Part shown: piece after piece, positions 45,536 to 54,016 of the stretch
Position numbering within the stretch: the stretch's first letter is position 1
How the letters are laid out: each line of letters begins with the position of its first letter
Source: Sphingobacterium spiritivorum
GTDB lineage: Bacteria > Bacteroidota > Bacteroidia > Sphingobacteriales > Sphingobacteriaceae
DNA: 64,000 bases
Reading direction: 5' to 3'
NCBI RefSeq assembly: GCF_016725325.1
Contig: NZ_CP068083.1
Span: 1,798,001-1,862,000, forward strand
The notes under the pieces: generated by a model
The model's input: only the letters and a program-made list of their open reading frames with translations
What the model was told of the DNA's origin: nothing
Databases searched by the model: none
Translations under genes and position numbers: made by a program

Positions 45536-48500
45536 TTAGAAATTCGCTTGCAGCCCCATCATAATTGTTCTGGCCAATGGGAATCGTCCATGGTCTGTAC
45601 CTCTGGACATTGTGCTTGAGCCACCTCCGTTCTGATCGTCATTTTGTCCAAGGTCAGGTGTATATCCTTTGTATTTGGTCGATGTGAAAAGATTGTCTGC
45701 TGCAGCGAAGAGACGGAGATTTTTGAACTTTGCTTTGCTTACCCACTGTGTATTGAAAGTATATCCGATTTCCAGTGTTTTGAGTCTGAAGAAAGAACCG
45801 CTTTCTAACCAACGGTCACTGACTCTCCGGCTGTTTTTATTTTTATCCTCCTGTGTAAAACGAGGGACATCCGTATCTCTGTTCTGTTCTGTCCATGCAT
45901 TTTCTACATTAGAACCGAAGTTGGTAAATTCATTCATGGACTCCATACGTGCCCGGGTATAGTTGTATATTTTATTTCCCGCCATACCGTCGAAAAATAT
46001 GCCCAGATCAATTCCTTTAAAGGAAACGTTTCCTCTGATCCCATAGTTGAAATCCGGAAACGGACTTCCTGCATATTGCCGGTCATCATCCGTGATTTTG
46101 CCGTCTCCGTTGAAATCTACAAAACGGATATCTCCCGGTTTTGCATCCGGCTGAATAAGCTGACCATTCTGAGCGGTATGTGCCTTTACTTCTTCTTCAG
46201 ATTGAAACAGTCCATTGGTTTTAATCAGATAGAAAGCCCCGATAGGATCACCCACCTTTGCCCAGGTGATTGTGCCTTCTCCCTGAGGATTATAACCCCC
46301 AAATTCCTGAGTAGAGCCAACCGTTACAGCCTTGACTTTGTTTTTTACTGTTGATGCATTTACAGCAATGTTATAATGAACTTCACCAACGTTATTTTTA
46401 TGATTTAACAGGAGTTCAAAACCTTTATTCTGGATTACTCCTGCATTCATGGTAGGGCTTCCGTTCATTCCCGCAGAACTTGGCATAGCGATGCTGAGCA
46501 ACACATCATTCGTCTCCTGGACATAATAATCTGCATTTAAGCCAAACTTGCCATTCAGAATGCTTACATCCAATCCCACATTACTCGTTTTGGTTTCTTC
46601 CCATGTCAGGTTTTTTGGAGAAACCCATGTAACCCCGGTGTTGCTACCCATCCACCAGGTTCCTCCCTGAATGTAATTGATTCCGCTGGAACTGATATTT
46701 TGTGTCGCATAATTTCCGATTTCCTGATTGCCAAGAATCCCGTAGCTGGCCCGAAGTTTTAATTCACTGATTTTGTTTTTAGCCTGAGCAAAGAAGCTTT
46801 CGTTCATGATATTCCAACCGACGGATACCGACGGGAATACGCCGTACCTGTGGCCATCTGCAAATCTGGAGGAGCCGTCTCTTCGTACAGAAGCTGTCAA
46901 CATATAGCGGGAATCATAACTATACATTGCACGTGCAAACTGGGAAAGCAACGCATATTCCTGTAGCTGACCAGATGTTGTCTGTTGCGTTGTGGAGCCT
47001 GCACCTATAGAATTTGTTCCGAATGGGATATCACTACGGCCGGCACCAAATCCGCGATTCGAATTTTTCTGAGAAGAATATCCCAATAGTGCGGATATAG
47101 TATGCTTTTCAAAAGTATTGTCGTAGTGTAGAGTATGCTCCAGCAACCATTGGTTTTCAAAAAATGCCGATTCATTTAGTTTAGATTGTACTGCTCCGGA
47201 TCCGAAATCATAAGGAGCATTATAGGCATAGTTGCGTCCATTGTCTTTGTTATAACCGAAGTTGAGTTTATATTTCAGTCCTTTCAGCCACAGATCGACT
47301 TCTGCATAGGCATTGAATAGTATTTCTGTGCTATGTACTTCGTTATCAAACAGACGGGAAGCGCCTACGGGATTGTCCATGTTTTTCATCCACGGAGAAA
47401 TACCTGCATATCCGCCCAGCTGGTCTGCATCATATACAGGCATCAGAGGATTCTGACGGAGAGCATCTGTAATCGTTAATCTGTTGATATCTTTATTAGA
47501 TGTTTTCAATAATAAGGTATTGCCTAATCTGAAATTGTCATTGAAAAAAGAAAAGGTGTTTTTAGACCGGATATTGAACGCATCATAACCTGAATTGATC
47601 AGAATCCCTTCCTGATTCATATATCCGGCAGATAAGCTATACGTGGCCTGTTGGGACCCGCCCGTAATACCAACATTAGCTTTGGTTACAGGAGCAGTTC
47701 TGTATACTTCATTCTGCCAATTGGTTCCCGCACCCTGATAGTCTACCGCTTCCTGCGGGAGATAGCCTGATTGTTTCATTATACTTTTCCACTGTTGCGC
47801 ATCCAGCACGCCCAGTTTTTTGGTAATCTGCTGTACTCCTGAATAGAAATTTACATTGATGGTAGGGGCCATCTCCTTTTTACCGCTTTTGGTGGTAATG
47901 AGTACCACGCCATTTGCGGCTCTTGAACCATAGATGGCTGCTGCGGATGCATCTTTGAGGACCTCCAGAGAAGCAATATCTGCCGGGTCTACCATATTGA
48001 TATCTCCGTATACACCATCAATGACATACAACGGGGTATTTGCCCCTAAGGAACTAAGTCCCCGGACATTGATACTCATGCCTGAACCGGGCTGGCCTCC
48101 TGTATTCGATACCGTTACTCCGGCAATTCTGCCCTGCAAAGCTCCACTGGCACTTTTTGCAACATCAGCCTGCAGATCTTTGCCTGTAACGGAAGCGACA
48201 GCACCTGTCAGGTCACGTCTTTTGACGGTTCCGTATCCGACCACAACGACTTCATCCAGCTGATTGTCGTCATCTAATGTAATCTGTAGAAAAGATGCAT
48301 CTGAAATTGTATGCTCAGATTTTTGCATTCCTACATATGAAAACTGGAGTATTTTACCCTGAGCGATACTGATCGTAAAATTCCCGTCAATATCTGTTTT
48401 GGTTCCTTCAGAACTACCCTTTACGGCGACTGTAGCTCCGATTACCGGTTTGTTTTCCTTGTCTCTGACTGTTCCTTTGACAGTGATAGCCTGTTGCGCC

Positions 48501-48553
48501 CAAGCATATAGACTACAGACTCCAAGCAGGAGTATTAAAATAATTCTTCTCAT
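45536..48553 (-). CDS. susC: SusC/RagA family TonB-linked outer-membrane transporter
   Basis: A 1005-residue TonB-dependent oligosaccharide importer. Signal peptide ends AWAQ; carboxypeptidase-regulatory-like domain (VKGTVRDKENKPVIGATVAV); TonB-box-like DEVVVVGYGTVKRRDLTGAV (classic SusC motif); plug with ASGALQGRIAGVTVSNTGGQ and SAAAIYGSRAANGVVLITTK; and a long barrel ending LARTIMMGLQANF. It pairs with the next gene (SusD) and is upstream of the sulfotransferase, phosphorylase and symporter genes. Confidence 0.96.
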   Translation of the reverse strand: MRRIILILLLGVCSLYAWAQQAITVKGTVRDKENKPVIGATVAVKGSSEGTKTDIDGNFTISIAQGKILQFSYVGMQKSEHTISDASFLQITLDDDNQLDEVVVVGYGTVKRRDLTGAVASVTGKDLQADVAKSASGALQGRIAGVTVSNTGGQPGSGMSINVRGLSSLGANTPLYVIDGVYGDINMVDPADIASLEVLKDASAAAIYGSRAANGVVLITTKSGKKEMAPTINVNFYSGVQQITKKLGVLDAQQWKSIMKQSGYLPQEAVDYQGAGTNWQNEVYRTAPVTKANVGITGGSQQATYSLSAGYMNQEGILINSGYDAFNIRSKNTFSFFNDNFRLGNTLLLKTSNKDINRLTITDALRQNPLMPVYDADQLGGYAGISPWMKNMDNPVGASRLFDNEVHSTEILFNAYAEVDLWLKGLKYKLNFGYNKDNGRNYAYNAPYDFGSGAVQSKLNESAFFENQWLLEHTLHYDNTFEKHTISALLGYSSQKNSNRGFGAGRSDIPFGTNSIGAGSTTQQTTSGQLQEYALLSQFARAMYSYDSRYMLTASVRRDGSSRFADGHRYGVFPSVSVGWNIMNESFFAQAKNKISELKLRASYGILGNQEIGNYATQNISSSGINYIQGGTWWMGSNTGVTWVSPKNLTWEETKTSNVGLDVSILNGKFGLNADYYVQETNDVLLSIAMPSSAGMNGSPTMNAGVIQNKGFELLLNHKNNVGEVHYNIAVNASTVKNKVKAVTVGSTQEFGGYNPQGEGTITWAKVGDPIGAFYLIKTNGLFQSEEEVKAHTAQNGQLIQPDAKPGDIRFVDFNGDGKITDDDRQYAGSPFPDFNYGIRGNVSFKGIDLGIFFDGMAGNKIYNYTRARMESMNEFTNFGSNVENAWTEQNRDTDVPRFTQEDKNKNSRRVSDRWLESGSFFRLKTLEIGYTFNTQWVSKAKFKNLRLFAAADNLFTSTKYKGYTPDLGQNDDQNGGGSSTMSRGTDHGRFPLARTIMMGLQANF

Positions 48554-48983
48554 ACGGTTTATAATTTTCTGGGTTGATGGTTGTATCTTCCTGAACGAGC
48601 GTTGGATTCACTGATGTCTGATGTATATGCATTAGTGTATCCGGATTGTTTTTGGAATTTGTCCGGAGCTAAACTACAGGAAAACATATTCCGTAAATTG
48701 AACTCTTGCTTCAATCGGATTGAACTTTTTAATCTTTATTTGGGGCGGATATGCTAAAAGAGGAGAAGGAAGATCTTCTCTGTCAGGAAAATTAGTTTCT
48801 ATACCTGCTGATTTTTATTGTACTCAAAAAATCTGAATTTATCTTAATTATCTGTTAAATAGGTTTTTAAGTGTTATTTTGTCTGTTTGCAGTTGTACAA
48901 TTAGCTCAATTTTATTGAACTATTCACTCTTAAGGGAAGATCAGAGAAAGGAATGGAAAAATATAGTGAACTTCTGAAACCAT
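48554..48983 (-). promoter_or_regulatory. 430-base regulatory region upstream of susC with three ATTGAACT repeats
   Basis: No gene was seen here. ATTGAACT occurs at 48697-48704, 48719-48726 and 48914-48921. The first two copies are 22 bases apart (two helical turns), and the second is the right arm of TTCAAT-CGG-ATTGAA at 48710-48724; the third is in TCAAT-TTT-ATTGA at 48906-48918. This looks like an operator set for an AraC-type activator of susC. No clear -7 box on the minus strand was recognised. Confidence 0.5.
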
Positions 48984-49853
48984 TTAAATAATCAACTGTT
49001 GATTTTTACTGTTGTCTCTAAACTCGGCAGGCGTAATGCCTTTTGCTTTTTTAAAGACCCTGTAGAAATACGAAATACTGTTAAAACCACAAAGGCTGAC
49101 CACCTCGGATATAGGGGTCGCATCCTTAAGTTTTCGCATAGCCATATTTATTCTGAAATCCAGCAGGTAATCTGTAAAATTCATTGCTGTATTGCATTTG
49201 ATAAAACGGGCAAAAGTGGATCTGCTCATGTTTAATGCATCTGCAGCCTCAGGAAGCCGGATTACTTCTGCAATATTAGTAGATACATAGTTTTGAAGTT
49301 TGTGTAGTAAAATCTCATTCTTTGTCATTTCTATGGTAGTTTCACTGGAGAGTTCCCGAAGGTCGTCTCCTTTTGACAATTCATAGAGAAGAATAAACAA
49401 CTTCATAACGGCATAAAATCCATCCTTTTCCATTGTTATGATCCGCAGTAACGGGAGTACTTTTTCTATAGTGGCGGCACCAAAATGAACTCCTTTCGAG
49501 GCACGTGAGAACAACTGCTGGATGCTCTGAAATTGTTTCTTATCCAGACATTGTTCGATTAATGAGGGATGAAACTGGATGGTAATCTCATGAATATTGG
49601 TGGATGTACAATCTCCGTCTTTCCAGGCATGTTTGAGTTCCGGATTGGCAATTAATACCAGATCTTTCTCTCCGATATTCTCTACAGAATCTCCAATAAT
49701 ACGCAACGCTCCGGATGCCCCTTCCACATAATTGATCTCATATTCGGGATGAATATGTACTGGAAATGTGAACGAGGATTTTCTGCGGTCAAATACGACA
49801 AAACAATCTTGCTCAGACAATGGCGATTTTTCTCTATAAATATCGGAAAGCAT
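48984..49853 (-). CDS. AraC family transcriptional regulator
   Basis: A 289-residue regulator. The N-terminal half has a cupin-like fold pattern (FPVHIHPEYEINYVEGASG; EKDLVLIANPELKHAW), suggesting sugar sensing. The C-terminal 100 residues contain two helix-turn-helix units: LPEAADALNMSRSTFARFIK and ISEVVSLCGFNSISYFYRVFK, followed by GITPAEFR. It is upstream of susC on the same strand and the ATTGAACT repeats lie between them, so it probably controls the SusCD locus. A TAGATTTG box (plus bases 49882-49889) may be its -7 element. Confidence 0.93.
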   Translation of the reverse strand: MLSDIYREKSPLSEQDCFVVFDRRKSSFTFPVHIHPEYEINYVEGASGALRIIGDSVENIGEKDLVLIANPELKHAWKDGDCTSTNIHEITIQFHPSLIEQCLDKKQFQSIQQLFSRASKGVHFGAATIEKVLPLLRIITMEKDGFYAVMKLFILLYELSKGDDLRELSSETTIEMTKNEILLHKLQNYVSTNIAEVIRLPEAADALNMSRSTFARFIKCNTAMNFTDYLLDFRINMAMRKLKDATPISEVVSLCGFNSISYFYRVFKKAKGITPAEFRDNSKNQQLII

Positions 49854-50014
49854 ACCTCAGTATTATTTGGTTGATCAATTCCAAATCTAACGATTTTGGT
49901 TTTTGTTTTAATTGTTTTTTTACTGATCAGGATTTAGGAAAGATGCGGGCATACGCTCAACTTATCAACGTTTGAAATAACTTTGAACACCTTGCATGTA
50001 CATGTTCTTTAATT

Positions 50015-52171
50015 TTAGATGGATAAGCTTTGTTTTTGCCACATCGATCGGTATATGCTATCTTTTGTGAGGAGTTGATGGTGGCTTCCTTCTTCCATTA
50101 ATTTGCCCTCTTTGAGCACCATTATGCTGTCTGCATGGGCAACCGTACTGAGGCGGTGGGCGATAACAATCATCGTCTTACCCTGCGCTTTGAACTGTGC
50201 CAGCGTTTGTTGAATCAGGAGTTCTGACTCGGTGTCTAGCGAGGATGTGGCTTCATCCAAAATAAGGATTTCCGGATCTTTATAGAGGGCTCTTGCTATA
50301 GCGATTCGTTGTTTTTGGCCGCCGGATAATACGGTCCCGTTTTCACCCAGATGTGTTTCAAAACCCTCGGGTAATTTTTCAATAAAAGGCCGGATACCTA
50401 ATGCTGTCGTAATATCAAGAATACGACTAAAGTCGGGAGAGTCTTCTCCAAGGGCAATATTTTCAATAACATTTCCCGAAAAGAGGTCTACCTGCTGTGG
50501 AACGACAGAAATAAGGTTTCGAAGGGAGTGCTTACTGATGTTTCTGATATTGGTGGAGCCAATGGATATTTTTCCGCTATTGGTCGGATAGATATGCTGG
50601 ATCAGTGCTGCCAGCGTTGTTTTGCCGGAACCGCTCTCTCCCACAACAGCCGTAGTCTGTCCCTTTTTGAATGTGCAGGAAAAATCCTTGAAAACACGGG
50701 CACGTGATCCATAGCTAAAAGATACATCTTCCAGTTTAATATCACCTGTCGAATCCCGGGACAAATCTGTTTTTCCTGTTAATTCTTCCTGCTCCAGATC
50801 CATTATTTCGAATAATCTGTCTGCTGCAATGAGAGCGTTCTGTATAGCTTTGTTTGTGCCGATAAGTTGCGATACAGGACCGGTAAAGTAGCCAATCAAT
50901 GCATAGAACGATAATAATTCTCCGGCCGTAATGGAGCGGTCTATTACATACCTAGCTCCTGCCCATAAGAGTATAATGGTAAATAATTTCGACAAAAAAT
51001 CTGAAGCATTTGTAGAAAACAGGGTATTCATTACTGAAGTGTTGATGGTGCCGAGCAACTTCCTGAAACTGTTGTCGATCTTCTTATTGGCATAACTCTC
51101 TACTCCAAACTGTTTGATGGTGCTGATAGCATGTAAGGATTCAACCAGATGGGATTCCAGATCGGCTGCTTCTTCCATCATTCTTCGCTCCACCATCTTA
51201 TTTAGTTTATTGGAAACCCAGTAGATAAAGATATACAGAGGAATAACCAACATGACAATAAGGGCCAGCTTCCAGTAATAAGTAAACATCAGCGTAAACG
51301 AAAAGACGATAATAAATACGTTCACAATGATCTGAATGGATACATCGTTGATAAAGGTTCTTATTTTGACCGCGTCATTCACCCGTGAAATAATTTCACC
51401 GACTTTCATGGTGTCAAAAAAACGCTGAGGCAACTGCAGTAAATGTTTATAATATCCCAGAATCAGATACCGATCTATGCGTTGTCCGGTCTTTAGTACC
51501 ATAATGCTTTTCATCGAGCCTATAAAAAGTTGAAATACCAGAATTACAATCATGATTACGGAGAGCAGATTGAGTAAACGGAGGTTTCCGTCAACAAGCA
51601 CCTCATCCGTTATTTTCTGTATATAAATGGACATGGAAAGACCAAGTATCGTGTATAACAGTGCGCCCAGCAGTGCCGGTATGATCATGGTCTTATGTGG
51701 CTTGATCAGATTCCAGAATCGGGTATAATTACTGATTTTCTCCTTCTTTTGCCGGAAAAATTCATTAGGTTCCATCAGGATAAGAACTCCTGTCCATAGT
51801 TCTGTAAATTCCTGGATGCTGAATTGTTCCATTTTTCCATGAGCAGGGTTCATGATACAGACCTTGTCTTTACTCACTTCATAAATGACGACATAATGAT
51901 GCAGTTTGTTTTTTAGAATAAGATGGGCAATAGCAGGAAGGGGTATCCCGGAAAGAGACTGCACAGTTGCTTTAACCCCTTTGGCGTTGAAACCCATGGT
52001 CTGTAGTCCCTGTATCATGCCCAGAACATTGGTCCCCTGACTATCGGTGTAACAGATCTGCCTGATCCTGGCTAAAGGAAGTTCCAATCCAAAATGAGCC
52101 CCTGCAGATGCCAGACATGCTGCTCCGCAGTCTTTGATATCATGTTGTTTTACAAGACGGTTTTTTTTCAT
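50015..52171 (-). CDS. Peptide exporter: ABC transporter with N-terminal C39 peptidase domain
   Basis: A 718-residue processing exporter of the kind that removes double-glycine leaders from peptides while secreting them. Residues 1-135 are a C39 peptidase: catalytic Cys in HDIKDCGAACLASAGAHFG, His in KLHHYVVIYEV, and MNPAHG where Asp is usual (Asn here, as in papain). Six membrane helices follow (about 155-440), then an ATPase with Walker A GESGSGKTT, signature LSGGQKQRIAIARAL, Walker B ILILDEATSSLD and the H-loop in IVIAHRLSTV. The double-glycine peptide gene 1.1 kb away (53250-53399) is the natural substrate (inference). No HlyD-type adaptor gene is nearby in this window. Confidence 0.93.
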   Translation of the reverse strand: MKKNRLVKQHDIKDCGAACLASAGAHFGLELPLARIRQICYTDSQGTNVLGMIQGLQTMGFNAKGVKATVQSLSGIPLPAIAHLILKNKLHHYVVIYEVSKDKVCIMNPAHGKMEQFSIQEFTELWTGVLILMEPNEFFRQKKEKISNYTRFWNLIKPHKTMIIPALLGALLYTILGLSMSIYIQKITDEVLVDGNLRLLNLLSVIMIVILVFQLFIGSMKSIMVLKTGQRIDRYLILGYYKHLLQLPQRFFDTMKVGEIISRVNDAVKIRTFINDVSIQIIVNVFIIVFSFTLMFTYYWKLALIVMLVIPLYIFIYWVSNKLNKMVERRMMEEAADLESHLVESLHAISTIKQFGVESYANKKIDNSFRKLLGTINTSVMNTLFSTNASDFLSKLFTIILLWAGARYVIDRSITAGELLSFYALIGYFTGPVSQLIGTNKAIQNALIAADRLFEIMDLEQEELTGKTDLSRDSTGDIKLEDVSFSYGSRARVFKDFSCTFKKGQTTAVVGESGSGKTTLAALIQHIYPTNSGKISIGSTNIRNISKHSLRNLISVVPQQVDLFSGNVIENIALGEDSPDFSRILDITTALGIRPFIEKLPEGFETHLGENGTVLSGGQKQRIAIARALYKDPEILILDEATSSLDTESELLIQQTLAQFKAQGKTMIVIAHRLSTVAHADSIMVLKEGKLMEEGSHHQLLTKDSIYRSMWQKQSLSI

Positions 52172-52227
52172 GGATGATTCTATAGCAGATATGGGATAAT
52201 GGGTCTAAGCTTTATGTGCGGACTGTG

Positions 52228-52443
52228 TCAGATAATTGCAGAAGAAATAAGAAGGACTGTATCATACCTCTTCATTTTTTCGTTGTACTGCTGAAGCCGT
52301 ATATCAGCAATTAACTCTTTATCTACCGGAGAGTGTACAGTGGAATCTTTATTTGCAGGGAGAGGGATTTCTTCTGCAGATACTGATGCCGGAATGTAGA
52401 GAAACGGTATCGCCATAAATATGAAAAGTAAAAATATAATCAC
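52228..52443 (-). CDS. Small exported protein candidate upstream of the C39 exporter
   Basis: A 71-codon frame starting with GTG (an in-frame stop is just upstream). The first 23 residues form a strong hydrophobic signal-like segment ending ASVSA, followed by EEIPLPANKDST and a short charged region. It lies 56 bases upstream of the exporter on the same strand, so it may be cotranscribed. No family was recognised. If the GTG is not used, the ATG at 52416 leaves a shorter hydrophobic start. It may be a spurious frame. Confidence 0.45.
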   Translation of the reverse strand: MIIFLLFIFMAIPFLYIPASVSAEEIPLPANKDSTVHSPVDKELIADIRLQQYNEKMKRYDTVLLISSAII

Positions 52444-52494
52444 AGCAGGTATTTAATGTTCTTTTTGGGAAAAATCATAAGTGTCAGGTTTGTA

Positions 52495-52532
52495 GGTCAA
52501 TATACGAAAAGAAAATTTTTGTTCAATTGACC
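52495..52532. promoter_or_regulatory. Inverted repeat between the divergent small-protein gene and the rhomboid gene
   Basis: GGTCAAT at 52495-52501 is exactly complementary to ATTGACC at 52526-52532 (24-base A/T-rich spacer). It lies in the 137-base region between two divergent starts. Possible operator; not a terminator by position. Confidence 0.35.
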
Positions 52533-52580
52533 GTGATTATATTATGAAAAAAACAATACATTCGTTTACACATTCTACAT

Positions 52581-53243
52581 ATGCCGGCAATATTTGATAT
52601 ATTACCTACTCCTGCAGAGTCACCATGGTCATATACTTTGGTACCTGTTATTATTATCTGCAGCATTATCGGATTTTACTATAAACCGTTTTTTTATAAA
52701 CTGCTCCTGCACCCGTATGAAATATGCCGGGGCAAAAGGTGGCATACCTTATTTACCTCGGCATTGATTCACAGAAGCTGGATACATCTTCTGGTCAATG
52801 TGGTACTGATTTATGCGCTTTTATACGATCTGTTTGGATTGATAAAGCAAGAATATGGGACGACAGCAGCATATTTACTTTCTGTTTTGATAATTATATG
52901 CTTAGTTATCATCCCAAATCTTTTTCAAACCTATATCAAAAAAGATGACTTTACATATACAGCTGTTGGTGCTTCCGGATTAACGTTTGGCTTATATGGA
53001 TTCAGCTTTTTATACTATCCTCTTCAAAAAATGAGTAGTTTCTGGATAGAAGCAATAAAAGTAAGCGCACAATTTTGGTTAGCGGTACTTATTGTGATTC
53101 TATTGCTGAGCTTCGTTCCTAAAAGTAAAGTTAATAAGGGGCTGCATATTTTTGCTTTTTTGTTAGGATCAGTTTTGGCATTTTGTGTCAGACCACCGGC
53201 TTTTATTGAATTTATAAATTCATTTAAATCAATTTTTCAATAG
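52581..53243 (+). CDS. Rhomboid family intramembrane serine protease
   Basis: A 220-residue protein with about six membrane helices. The rhomboid determinants are visible: HRSWIHLLVN (His64, His69, Asn73) in the second helix, the catalytic Ser132 in GASGLTFGLYGF (GxSG), and the catalytic His189 in GLHIFAFLLGSVLAF. Rhomboids cut membrane-spanning substrates; in Providencia, the rhomboid AarA is needed for a peptide signal by activating TatA. Here it lies convergent with the double-glycine peptide gene (7 bases between ends), which suggests but does not prove a shared function. Confidence 0.85.
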   Translation: MPAIFDILPTPAESPWSYTLVPVIIICSIIGFYYKPFFYKLLLHPYEICRGKRWHTLFTSALIHRSWIHLLVNVVLIYALLYDLFGLIKQEYGTTAAYLLSVLIIICLVIIPNLFQTYIKKDDFTYTAVGASGLTFGLYGFSFLYYPLQKMSSFWIEAIKVSAQFWLAVLIVILLLSFVPKSKVNKGLHIFAFLLGSVLAFCVRPPAFIEFINSFKSIFQ

Positions 53244-53249
53244 ATATTC

Positions 53250-53399
53250 CTATTGGAAAAGCCATTTGGAAATGATATCCCACAGATCTTCCTGTTTAGG
53301 ATCATTTCTGGATCCACCATTGATATTGATTTGCTCCTCTAGTGTTAATTCTTTTAATTCAACTGGAGTTTCTGTTGTTTTTTTTTCTAAATTGTTCAT
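53250..53399 (-). CDS. Double-glycine leader peptide (bacteriocin-like or signalling peptide precursor)
   Basis: A 49-residue frame from ATG 53399 to TAG 53250-53252. The N-terminal part MNNLEKKTTETPVELKELTL is charged and helical and leads into EEQININGG, a textbook C39 leader ending in Gly28-Gly29, with hydrophobic Leu18, Leu20, Ile24 and Ile26 at positions expected for docking into the peptidase. Cleavage after GG would release a 20-residue peptide: SRNDPKQEDLWDIISKWLFQ, acidic at the start, amphipathic and tryptophan-rich at the end, without cysteines. A C39 exporter gene is on the same strand 1.1 kb downstream. A TAGCTTTG box on the minus strand (plus bases 53428-53435) is 28 bases before the ATG. 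Function (toxin or signal) is not determined. Confidence 0.75.
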   Translation of the reverse strand: MNNLEKKTTETPVELKELTLEEQININGGSRNDPKQEDLWDIISKWLFQ

Positions 53400-53427
53400 A
53401 GCATTTTGGGTTATTTAATATTTAAAC

Positions 53428-53525
53428 CAAAGCTAGATCTAGATCAGAGGAGCTACCACAACCCAGAGTTGTATGTTATAACTTAGCGTTGTAATTGAAG
53501 TTTTTCTTATAACCGTAGGTTATAA
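53428..53525. promoter_or_regulatory. Promoter and palindromic operator region between peptide gene and XRE regulator
   Basis: The minus-strand -7 box TAGCTTTG (53435 to 53428) has a TTG about 23 bases upstream (53461 to 53459). The TTG lies in the inverted repeat ACAAC-CCAGA-GTTGT (53458-53472). Next come the palindrome GTTATAAC (53475-53482) and the perfect repeat TTATAACC-GTA-GGTTATAA (53507-53525); both contain TTATAAC. This is a likely binding region of the adjacent XRE regulator. Confidence 0.55.
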
Positions 53526-53570
53526 TTTTTTATATTATTATATTTATAGCAGAATTAATTGGTAACGGAT

Positions 53571-53861
53571 ATGGAAATTGGAGAATACATTCGTATCAAG
53601 AGAGAAAACTTAAAAGTATCTCAGGAAGCTGTGGCATTTAAATTAGATATGTCCCAGGCAGCTTATTCTAAAATTGAAAGAGGGGAAACAAAAGTAAAAG
53701 TTGATCAGGTCTATAAAATAGCCCACCTTTTCGGTATTAGTGTATATGAGCTGTTGCCACCATCTCTGGCAAGTGATGTTACAAAAGAGAACACATTTGG
53801 ATTGATATGGTATGCAATCAAGTGGTCTTTTTACAAAATCAAAGGACTGGTAAAAGGTTGA
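53571..53861 (+). CDS. XRE family helix-turn-helix regulator
   Basis: A 96-residue DNA-binding protein. The Cro/CI helix-turn-helix is clear (IGEYIRIKRENLKVSQEAVA; LDMSQAAYSKIERGETKVKV; VYKIAHLFGISVYELL). After residue 70 a basic, aromatic, amphipathic helix follows (FGLIWYAIKWSFYKIKGLVK), which could contact membrane or dimerise. ATG 53571 is preferred to the TTG at 53559. It is divergent from the double-glycine peptide gene with palindromes in between and probably controls it. A CACAGAA/TTCTGTG hairpin at 53908-53925 lies downstream. Confidence 0.88.
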   Translation: MEIGEYIRIKRENLKVSQEAVAFKLDMSQAAYSKIERGETKVKVDQVYKIAHLFGISVYELLPPSLASDVTKENTFGLIWYAIKWSFYKIKGLVKG

Positions 53862-54016
53862 TTTTCTTTAGTTAAATTTCATTTTCAAATAATAAGATAT
53901 ATTCATACACAGAAGTCATTCTGTGCTATGGAATATTTCGCTATTCCTGTCTTAATTTCATCCATACTGTTTATGATCACTGCATATGCACTGATTATTT
54001 TTAGTAATTTCGTACA

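Noticed and set aside
53458-53525. Reading the palindromes near the peptide gene as terminators
   Set aside because: They lie between two divergent starts, not after a gene, and are not followed by a U-run in the needed direction.
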